Shown here: one piece after another, positions 43,656 through 51,768 of the stretch
Position numbering within the stretch: the first letter of the stretch is position 1
How the letters are laid out: every line of letters begins with the position of its first letter
Assembly (NCBI GenBank): GCA_036741355.1
Contig: DAINSK010000016.1
Location: 4,931-68,930, forward strand
Direction: 5' to 3'
Origin: JBBRGK01 sp036741355
GTDB lineage: Bacteria > Chloroflexota > Dehalococcoidia > CAUJGQ01
Length of the DNA stretch: 64,000 nt
The notes under the pieces: model-generated
What the model was told of the DNA's origin: nothing
Database searches by the model: none
Seen by the model: the letters and a program-made list of their open reading frames with translations, nothing else
Position numbers and translations under genes: made by a program

Positions 43656-43759
43656 GGCGCTGTTTTACCGAGTGATGCTGCGCATTTGATCGCTACCGAT
43701 CGCATCCGATATAGTCGGTGCATTATCGTTAAGGCGGAAAGAGCTTTGGACGTTCGCTG

Positions 43760-44050
43760 ATGTCTAGCTCGGGTGATCTCGAAGGCGCGCGTTTGCGCAA
43801 GAGACGCCGTCGTGCGCACCGCCGCGAATGGAAGCGGCTGGCATCCGGTCAGCTTCGGCTTCGGCTCTTCGTAATTGCTGTCGCGTTAGCGCTGAGCGTC
43901 GTAACCGGTTTGGCGCTGGCGAGCCAGTGTGCGAGCGACAACGTCGCGAACCAGGCGCGTCCGTCGGCCAGGACCAGCAGCCATTCAGCACCGTCTTTCG
44001 AGGTGTTTTCGGCTGCGGTCCCAGCAATACACGGACAAACTCCGCAGTAA
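43760..44050 (+). CDS. small basic single-TM protein
   Basis: 96 residues: strongly basic N-terminus (RLRKRRRRAHRREWKRL), one TM helix (about 34-55, RLFVIAVALALSVVTGLALA), then a Ser/Ala-rich tail. No clear ribosome site. The 3' end approaches the convergent HIT gene. Function unknown; probability of being real is moderate. Confidence 0.4.
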   Translation: MSSSGDLEGARLRKRRRRAHRREWKRLASGQLRLRLFVIAVALALSVVTGLALASQCASDNVANQARPSARTSSHSAPSFEVFSAAVPAIHGQTPQ

Positions 44051-44071
44051 ACCTCGCCGGTGGGGGTCAGC

Positions 44072-44422
44072 TTATCCTTCGGGTCCGAGGCGCCGGCCGC
44101 CGACGACGTGCATATGTAGGTGCCATATCGTCATGCCCGCGTCGCCACGCACGTTGAATGCCAGACGGTAGCCCCGCTCTGCCAGGCCGTCCGCGGCGGC
44201 CAACTTGGCGGCCGCGCGGGTCATGCGTGAAAGCAGGGGGCCGTCTTCTTCGGTGATATCTTCCGCAGTGGGAATGTGTTTTTTGGGAATCACGAGGATA
44301 TGGACCGGCGCCCGCGGGTTGATATCGCGGATCGCGAACAGGTCCTCGTCGTCGATCAGCTTCGGCGCCGGCACCTTGCCGGCCACCATCCGGCAGAACA
44401 GGCAGTCGGGGAGGTCTGACAT
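44072..44422 (-). CDS. HIT family nucleotide-binding protein (HINT type)
   Basis: 116 residues. FCRMVAGKVPAPKLIDDEDLF (N-terminal Cys as in zinc-binding HIT forms), HILVIPKKHIPT and the histidine triad WHLHMHVVGGR near the C-terminus. It hydrolyses phosphoramidate or adenylated nucleotide linkages. It lies 27 bp after the acyl-CoA dehydrogenase gene in the same direction. Confidence 0.92.
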   Translation of the reverse strand: MSDLPDCLFCRMVAGKVPAPKLIDDEDLFAIRDINPRAPVHILVIPKKHIPTAEDITEEDGPLLSRMTRAAAKLAAADGLAERGYRLAFNVRGDAGMTIWHLHMHVVGGRRLGPEG

Positions 44423-44449
44423 AGCAGGCCTACTGCCGGGCCGAAGGCC

Positions 44450-45577
44450 CTACAACGCCAACGCGTCTGCAACCTTTTCGCGGTGGAAGTCGGCGTCACC
44501 CCACATCAGCTCACTGCGCTTCTGGCGGCGGAAGTACAGTTGAATCTTGTAATCCTTGGTGAAGCCGATACCGCCGTGGATCTGCTGGCCGTGCGCCACC
44601 ACGCGGCGAGTCGCGTCCGAGGTCCACGCCTTCGCCATGTGGACGTTGAGCGCCGCGTCCGGCTCGCCTTCGGCAACCGACCATGCGGCGCGGTACATGA
44701 TGAAGCGGGCGCCGTCGACGTCGGTCACCATGTCGGCGCACTTATGCTGGATCGCCTGGAACGAGCCGATCGGGCGACCGAACTGCACGCGCTCCTTGGC
44801 GTAGTTCACGCTGATCTCGAAGTCCATTTGCGCCAGGCCGACGAGGTAGGCGCATTCCATGACCGTCGCTTTGAGCTGGACCTTCTGCAGGATCTCCCAG
44901 CCCTTACCGTCCTGGCCGATGAGGTTGGCAGCCGGTACCTTGACGTTTTCGAACTTGACCTCGCACTGCTTGTCGGCGGCGATGGTCTTGAGCACTTCCG
45001 TTGAAATGCCCGAACTCTTGGCGTCGACGATGAAGAGGCTGATCCCCTGCTCGTCCGTGCCGCCGGTGCGCGCCGCCACGACCATCAGGTCGGCGACGTT
45101 CGCGTCCTGGATGAAGAGCTTGGTGCCGTTCAACGTGTAGCCGTCACCGCTCTTCGTCGCCTGCAACTGGATGCCCTCAGCGTCCCAGCGTGCGGAAGGC
45201 TCGGTGATTGCCAGCGTCGCGATCGCTTCGCCCGAAGCGATGCGCGGCAGGTACTGCGACTTCTGCGCCTCGCTGCCGCCTTCGAGCAGCGCGATCGTCG
45301 CCTGCTGGGTCGGGATGAACGGACCCGGTACGAGGGCGCGTCCGAACTCTTCCAGCAGGACGATGAGGTCGAGGAAGCCGAAGCCGGAGCCGCCCTTCTG
45401 TTCCGGGATGAGCAGCCCTTGCCAGCCCTGTGCGGCCATCTTGCTCCAAACTTCGGGGCTGTAGCCGCGGTCGTCCTCTTCCATGTCGCGCACGTACTTC
45501 TCCGGCACTTCCTTTTCGAGGAAGTCGCGCGCCACGTTCTTGAGCATCTCCTGCTCTTCCGAAAGTCCCAGATCCAT
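44450..45577 (-). CDS. acyl-CoA dehydrogenase family protein
   Basis: 375-residue FAD enzyme. MDLGLSEEQEMLKNVARDFL start, ATLAITEPSARWDAEGIQ (FAD/substrate loop), ERVQFGRPIGSFQAIQHKCADM (signature helix), and HGGIGFTKDYKIQLYFRR. I do not see the usual catalytic Glu in that last stretch, which may mean an unusual substrate or a hetero-oligomeric (FadE1/FadE2-like) partner. ATG 45577 follows GAAAGGAAATA. Confidence 0.88.
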   Translation of the reverse strand: MDLGLSEEQEMLKNVARDFLEKEVPEKYVRDMEEDDRGYSPEVWSKMAAQGWQGLLIPEQKGGSGFGFLDLIVLLEEFGRALVPGPFIPTQQATIALLEGGSEAQKSQYLPRIASGEAIATLAITEPSARWDAEGIQLQATKSGDGYTLNGTKLFIQDANVADLMVVAARTGGTDEQGISLFIVDAKSSGISTEVLKTIAADKQCEVKFENVKVPAANLIGQDGKGWEILQKVQLKATVMECAYLVGLAQMDFEISVNYAKERVQFGRPIGSFQAIQHKCADMVTDVDGARFIMYRAAWSVAEGEPDAALNVHMAKAWTSDATRRVVAHGQQIHGGIGFTKDYKIQLYFRRQKRSELMWGDADFHREKVADALAL

Positions 45578-45668
45578 AATTATTTCCTTTCGTACCTGCC
45601 CGATGGTCGTGGCCGCCCCGCCCTCTGGTTCGCAGTCGAGGCCGATGCAGATGGTACAACGATGCGGG

Positions 45669-45702
45669 GGCAGTCGGCAATCGGGCGCGCATCCCGGCAG
45701 TC
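45669..45702 (+). repeat. GGCAGTN heptamer array, decayed
   Basis: GGCAGTC and GGCAATC in tandem, then GGCAGTC 14 bases later, in the space between the acyl-CoA dehydrogenase start and the groEL terminator. Confidence 0.6.
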
Positions 45703-45723
45703 GTGAGGCGGCCTGGCGCAACG

Positions 45724-45754
45724 AAAAGGCCGGGGCATTCGCCCCGGCCTTTTT
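45724..45754 (-). terminator. intrinsic terminator of groESL
   Basis: AAAAGGCCGGGGC-attc-GCCCCGGCCTTTTT, a perfect stem with U-runs on both strands, 5 bp after the groEL stop. Confidence 0.92.
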
Positions 45755-45759
45755 GGCAA

Positions 45760-47409
<1,650 letters not shown>

Positions 47410-47432
47410 CTATTAACGAGCGAGCACGCCGA

Positions 47433-47732
47433 TCAGGAGATCTCGATCTTTGCGAGAATGTCCTTTTCGGACAGCACGAGGTATTCGATCAGATCGAGCT
47501 TTACATCGTTGCCCGAGTACTTGGCGTAGAGAATGCGGTCGCCGACGCTCACGTCCAGCGGCACCCGCTTACCGTTATCGTCTATGCGGCCCGGGCCAAC
47601 GGCGACGACTTCGCCCTGCTGGGGCTTCTCTTTCGCCGTATCCGGAATCACCAAGCCGCTGGCCGTCGTCTCTTCGGCCTGAATGTTCTTCACCACTACC
47701 CGGTCGGCCAGGGGAATGATCTTCGATGCCAC
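47433..47732 (-). CDS. groS: 10-kDa co-chaperonin GroES
   Basis: 99 residues from GTG 47732 (AGGAGG 9 nt upstream). [26 protein letters not shown] includes the mobile loop, followed by [15 protein letters not shown] and [14 protein letters not shown] longer in-frame reading to 47786 passes through the leader and CIRCE vicinity and is not family-like. It caps GroEL. Confidence 0.95.
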   Translation of the reverse strand: MASKIIPLADRVVVKNIQAEETTASGLVIPDTAKEKPQQGEVVAVGPGRIDDNGKRVPLDVSVGDRILYAKYSGNDVKLDLIEYLVLSEKDILAKIEIS

Positions 47733-47773
47733 CGTTGTGACCCTCCTGCTTCCAAATAAATAGTCTCGGCACT

Positions 47774-47800
47774 TTAGCACTCGCACAATGAGAGTGCTAA
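47774..47800 (-). promoter_or_regulatory. CIRCE operator (HrcA site)
   Basis: TTAGCACTC-N9-GAGTGCTAA, an exact match to the CIRCE consensus, in the groES leader. HrcA repression of groESL is expected; hrcA itself is not in the window. Confidence 0.97.
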
Positions 47801-47807
47801 CAAGGGC

Positions 47808-47836
47808 ATCGTACGCAACTGCTCCGAGACAAGCAA
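47808..47836 (-). promoter_or_regulatory. groESL promoter
   Basis: On the minus strand TTGCTT, 17-bp spacer, TACGAT, ending 7 bp before the CIRCE element. Confidence 0.6.
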
Positions 47837-47874
47837 GACCCCCACTATCGGATTGATCTCAAACCCGGCGATCC

Positions 47875-47903
47875 TTGTCAGTTTACACGGAACCGTGTAG
47901 ACT
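47875..47903 (+). promoter_or_regulatory. leaderless promoter with internal palindromic operator
   Basis: TTGTCA, 17-bp spacer, TAGACT; the -10 ends 6 nt before ATG 47910. The palindrome TACACGG-AA-CCGTGTA (47884-47899) covers the spacer and the first bases of the -10, a position that would block RNA polymerase. Autorepression by the XRE protein is inferred. Confidence 0.65.
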
Positions 47904-47909
47904 GCAGGT

Positions 47910-48161
47910 ATGTCGGAGCGACGCGGATGGTATGGATCGCGGCAACCAAAATGGGACGCCACGGGACTGCTTGCCCTGCGCCGCCGCATGGGGCTGACTC
48001 AGCAGCAGCTGGCGGACGAGCTCGGCGTACGCCAACAGACGGTAAGCGAATGGGAGACCGGGGTCTACCGGCCGCGCGGCGCTTCCGCCCGCCTGTTGGG
48101 CATCGTCGCCGAGCGCGCCGGTTTCGTGTATGACGAGTCCGAAGGTGAAGCGAAGCAATGA
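47910..48161 (+). CDS. XRE-family HTH regulator
   Basis: 83 residues. The HTH_3 core LLALRRRMGLTQQQLADELGV and QQTVSEWETGVYRPRGASAR (about 20-60) is complete; no other domain. Its own promoter carries a palindrome, so autoregulation is likely. The stop overlaps the DUF2851 start (ATGA at 48158), linking the two genes. The divergent groESL promoter lies about 70 bp away. Confidence 0.9.
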   Translation: MSERRGWYGSRQPKWDATGLLALRRRMGLTQQQLADELGVRQQTVSEWETGVYRPRGASARLLGIVAERAGFVYDESEGEAKQ

Positions 48162-49462
48162 TCCACTTTGGCGCCGTTTGTGAGCGACCTCGGCGCTACC
48201 GGGTACGCCCGCCCTTTCGCGAAAGCGAGCTCTCCCTGCTATGGGAGGCCCAGCAGTTTCCCCCTGAGGCGATCGTGACCGACTCCGGGCAGGACGTCAC
48301 CGTCTTGTATCGAGGGCGCCGGGGCGCCGGCCCCGGCCCCGATTTCCGTGACGCCGCCATCGCCCTTGCGGGCGGTCGGCTGCTCAAGGGGGATATCGAG
48401 CTGCACGTCCGCTCCTCCGACTTCCAGCGGCACGGCCACCACCTCGACCGCGGCTACCAGCGGCTGGTGTTACACGTCGTCTTCGAGCACGACGGCGGCC
48501 CCACCCTGGTGCTCGATGGTCGCGAAGTGCCGATTATCGCGCTCGGGCGCTGGGTGCAGCGGCGGGCCGGCGAGCTCCGCGCGACACTCGCCGACCCGGG
48601 CAGTTACCGGGAGCCGTGCCACACCGCGGTCGCGCGATTAGGAGAGGCCGCGGCGGTCGGAGAGCTCAGCGAGATCGGCGCCCGCCGGCTGCGCGAGAAG
48701 GCCGCCCGGCTGTTGCTGCTAGTCGAAAGCGCCGGGCCGACCGAGTCCCTGTATCGCGCTACGGCGCGGGCGCTCGGCCTGACGCGGAACTGTGCCCAGA
48801 TGGAGGCCGTATCGACCGCCTTGCCGCTGGCCGAGCTCAACGCGATCGCCGCGGACGCGGCTGACCGCGAGCTTCTGATCGAAGCGGCGCTGCTGGGCAC
48901 GGGCGGTCTGCTAAACGGTCAAACGGCGATGTGGGCAGATGCCGAAGCCGTGCGGGAGCAACGGCTACTGACGGCATGGCAGGCGCTGGGCGGGCAGCCA
49001 CTGCGCCTCGAGTGGGATGCCACACCCAACCGCCCGGGATGCGGCCCGCGCGAACGGCTGGCGGGGCTCGCGGCGCTGGTGGGGCGCGATGGCCCTCCCC
49101 TCAATGCCAGCAAAGCTGAATGGCTCGAATTACTCTCCCGCGGACCGCGGGCGACGATGGCCGTCCTGCAGACTGGGAGCAACATCGGCCGCGACCGGGC
49201 AATCGAAATCGCGGTCAACGCGGTGTTGCCGTGGCTGCTTGCCGCCTACAAAGGCGACGCTGAACTTGAAGCGAGTGCCGTAGCTCTATACCAGGAGCTA
49301 CCCGGCCCAGTGGCCTACGGTGCGACCCGCCTGCTGACGTCGGCCCTCGTCGATGCCGAGGGGAGGCCGCTGGTACGCGGGGCCGCGGCGGTGCAAGGAG
49401 CCCTGCAGATGACGCGCGATTGGTGTACGCGGGGCGGCTGCGGTCGGTGTCCGTTGTCGTGA
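48158..49462 (+). CDS. DUF2851 family protein
   Basis: 434 residues with the DUF2851 pattern: ESELSLLWEAQQFPPEAI, GRRGAGPGPDFRDAAI (conserved G-x-G-P-D-F), GDIELHVRSSDFQRHGHH, and a C-terminal Cys cluster CTRGGCGRCPLS. The GPDF-ELH-x-DW/F core and spacing suggest a nuclease-like fold but no activity is established. Co-translated with the XRE regulator. Confidence 0.85.
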   Translation: MIHFGAVCERPRRYRVRPPFRESELSLLWEAQQFPPEAIVTDSGQDVTVLYRGRRGAGPGPDFRDAAIALAGGRLLKGDIELHVRSSDFQRHGHHLDRGYQRLVLHVVFEHDGGPTLVLDGREVPIIALGRWVQRRAGELRATLADPGSYREPCHTAVARLGEAAAVGELSEIGARRLREKAARLLLLVESAGPTESLYRATARALGLTRNCAQMEAVSTALPLAELNAIAADAADRELLIEAALLGTGGLLNGQTAMWADAEAVREQRLLTAWQALGGQPLRLEWDATPNRPGCGPRERLAGLAALVGRDGPPLNASKAEWLELLSRGPRATMAVLQTGSNIGRDRAIEIAVNAVLPWLLAAYKGDAELEASAVALYQELPGPVAYGATRLLTSALVDAEGRPLVRGAAAVQGALQMTRDWCTRGGCGRCPLS

Positions 49463-49475
49463 ACGGGCCACGGCC

Positions 49476-49958
49476 TCAGGCAACGGTGCCGGCTGCCTCG
49501 GTTTCCGGGGCGTCGAGTTGGACGAGCCAGCCGCGATATTTGGCTAGCTTGGCTTCATATTCCTGCTGCATCGATAAGAGTTGCTCGACCTTCTGCCGGA
49601 TCAACTCGTACTGTTTTTCCGTGACGCTCAAGGAACGCGAAATCTTTTCGCGGCGTTCGGCGACGTCGGCGTCGCGGCGATATTCGGCGCGAATCTGGCT
49701 CTTCACCTCTTCGGCCTCGACCATCTCCTTGATCTCGGCCAGGGAGAAACCGAGCAACCGCTGTAGTTGGCGGATCTGCTCAACGCGTTTGACGTCTTCT
49801 TCCGAGTAGAGGCGAAAGCCGCCGTCCATTCGCGACGGGGGCTTGAGTAGCCCCTTCTCTTCGTAAAACCGGAGTGTTCGCTGGGTAACGCCCGTGCGCT
49901 CGGCGACTTCGCCGATCTGGAGGTATGCGCCGCCTTTGGCCACCGTCACGCGCGTCAT
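49476..49958 (-). CDS. MerR-family transcriptional regulator
   Basis: 160 residues. The N-terminal winged helix LQIGEVAERTGVTQRTLRFYEEKGLLKPP (about 13-41; GVTQRTLRFYE is the recognition region) and DGGFRLYSEEDVKRVEQI are followed by a long dimerisation coiled coil (about 80-150). No Cys metal-binding loop, so a metal sensor is unlikely. Target unknown; no MerR-type operator was identified nearby. Confidence 0.88.
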   Translation of the reverse strand: MTRVTVAKGGAYLQIGEVAERTGVTQRTLRFYEEKGLLKPPSRMDGGFRLYSEEDVKRVEQIRQLQRLLGFSLAEIKEMVEAEEVKSQIRAEYRRDADVAERREKISRSLSVTEKQYELIRQKVEQLLSMQQEYEAKLAKYRGWLVQLDAPETEAAGTVA

Positions 49959-50059
49959 CCCCTGGAGCTACATCCGGAAGTCTGCCGCTTACTGGGGTCA
50001 TAGTAGCCGACTCTAACGCAAACGTCAACGTAAGCGATCGACTGCAGATTTTGGTCCGC

Positions 50060-50788
50060 CTATTCCGGCTCGTCCTCGCCCGGTTCATCCGGCTCCGGAG
50101 CCATGGCGACGACCGGCTGCACGATCGAGATGATCGACAGGTCCGCGCGGGAGCGTCGTGGACGTGGACGCAGGTTGTCGATCCGTTCGCGCAGGTTCTT
50201 CAATGCGGTTTCACCGCCGCGGGCAAGGTCGACGACCACGCCGATCACCCCGGCTTCGCGTAACACCTCGAGCTCGGGCGCTTGCAGCTCGTTTTCGACG
50301 AACAGGAACAGCGGTTTACGCGAAAAGCCCGAGAGGCGCTGCAACTCTAGCTGGCGCCTGACCGTGACCGGGCCGTCCCAGCGGACGAGCAGCGCGTCGA
50401 GCGGCATCCACTGCATCGCCTGGAGGAGGCTGTCGGACATGTCTGTCTGCGCCTGCATCACCAGCCCTGTCTCCTCTTCGAGCAAGACAGCCGCGGGCGC
50501 GTCATCGCCGCTGAAGACGATGAAGTCGAAGCCCTGTTCACGAGCCGCCGCAGCGTCGCCGCCTTCCTTCTGCCAGAGACCGCGGAGCTGCTCCTTCTGG
50601 GCGCCGTCCTTTGACCGCGCGGAACCACCCCGCGACAACACCATGTCAGCGCCCGCGGCTTTCGCCGAGCCGTTGATGAGCGCCGCCAGCAACATCGTTG
50701 GGCGCGCCTTTTGCGGTTCTTGACTGAACCCGATCTGCGGAGCCTCTGCGCGGGCAATGCGGTGGATGGCGTCCGATAGCTTGCTCAT
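50060..50788 (-). CDS. hypothetical protein, about 242 residues
   Basis: Start MSKLSDAIHRIARAEA at ATG 50788. Middle part reads like an alpha/beta domain (GFDFIVFSGDDAPAAVLLEEETGLV; MPLDALLVRWDGPVTVRRQL; PLFLFVENELQAPELEVLREAGVIGVVVDL), then a Lys/Arg-rich linker and an acidic C-terminus (PEPDEPGEDEPE). No known catalytic motif. Family not recognised, though the strand pattern suggests a TIM-barrel or Rossmann-like fold. Confidence 0.6.
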   Translation of the reverse strand: MSKLSDAIHRIARAEAPQIGFSQEPQKARPTMLLAALINGSAKAAGADMVLSRGGSARSKDGAQKEQLRGLWQKEGGDAAAAREQGFDFIVFSGDDAPAAVLLEEETGLVMQAQTDMSDSLLQAMQWMPLDALLVRWDGPVTVRRQLELQRLSGFSRKPLFLFVENELQAPELEVLREAGVIGVVVDLARGGETALKNLRERIDNLRPRPRRSRADLSIISIVQPVVAMAPEPDEPGEDEPE

Positions 50789-50936
50789 GCGTATATGTCC
50801 CTCGGCCCGGGAACTACCGGGCGTATCGAACCGTGTCGGATCCTCGGCTCGATCGTACGGAGGGCCGATCAACCGAGTCAACGAATACGTGCAGGCCGAT
50901 AGGTCAGGTATCTTGCCTGTTCGATCGGGCGGGTGT

Positions 50937-51125
50937 CTAACCGTGGGCCTGCTGAAGCTCGGCGTCGCGGGCGGCGAATGCCTGCCTCAGGATGAAGGCG
51001 ATGAACTCCGCCGCCGAATCTGCGCCCGCGGGGCCCTGGCCGCTCGCTCTGGCCGCCTGCGCGGCAATCGCGGTCGCGTGGCGCAACAGTGCGTCGCGCT
51101 CTTCCAGTCGCCACTGGTCGTTCAT
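50937..51125 (-). CDS. small helical hypothetical protein
   Basis: 62 residues, predicted mostly helical: MNDQWRLEERDALLRHATAI and SAAEFIAFILRQAFAARDAELQ. Same direction as the 242-residue gene downstream. Unknown family and role. Confidence 0.5.
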   Translation of the reverse strand: MNDQWRLEERDALLRHATAIAAQAARASGQGPAGADSAAEFIAFILRQAFAARDAELQQAHG

Positions 51126-51768
51126 CTAAAGTCTCCAACGGTCATCGGGGGCTTGCCCCCGTTCACACCAGCAGAGCTGGTCTAGTTCATGCCCCTGAAG
51201 CAAAGCTTCTGCGTTGCTCCAACCTGGTCTTACCTGCCTAACGCCACACCCCGCCCACTGCTATCCGGTTGCGACGCCAGTTCGCGACGGTCATCGAGGC
51301 TTACTCCGCCCGGTACAGTGGCGAGCCCAAGCTCCCCTCTCCATCGGCAGGGAGAGGGGCCGGGGGCGATGTCCTGTGCCAGATCTCGCCCGCTGCTGCC
51401 GAACCGAGTGGCCATCTCGGCTCCGACTGTTATAGGGGCATCCTCTCGATCTCCCAGTATATGGGACTACCTGACACGATTCCGATTTCAAGCTTCCGTT
51501 CTTTCGCCACACACTCTGGGACGGGGCCGAAGCGCTCGGAGCATACGAGACCTGCTAGTAAGACAGGATCGATAACGGTAGGTTTTGCAACTGGTGTCGT
51601 TACGGGTATCATTATCACGACGAACCGGTAGCATCTCCTTCACCCAGTGCCTGACCAGCCCTCTTAGATCGCGACGCGATACCGCAAACTGCAATCCACA
51701 AATGGAGAGGCACATGCGCGCGATCCGTTAGAAGGGTCCGAGGGTACAGAGCAACTGGAGGACCACCT
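51126..51768. other. intergenic region rich in hairpins
   Basis: 643 bp without a supportable gene. Three hairpins sit close together at the left: CGGGGGC-tt-GCCCCCG (51146-51161), ACCAGC-aga-GCTGGT (51167-51181) and GAAGC-aaa-GCTTC (51197-51209). A REP-like repeat lies at 51332-51370. The promoter of the downstream P450 fusion should be near the right end but I cannot identify a convincing box pair. Confidence 0.6.
51332..51370 (+). repeat. REP-like CCCCTCTCC hairpin repeat, copy 1
   Basis: CCCCTCTCC-atcggcag-GGAGAGGGG followed by CCGGGGGCGATG. Related copies at 56865, 61284 (inverted) and 61421. Confidence 0.75.
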
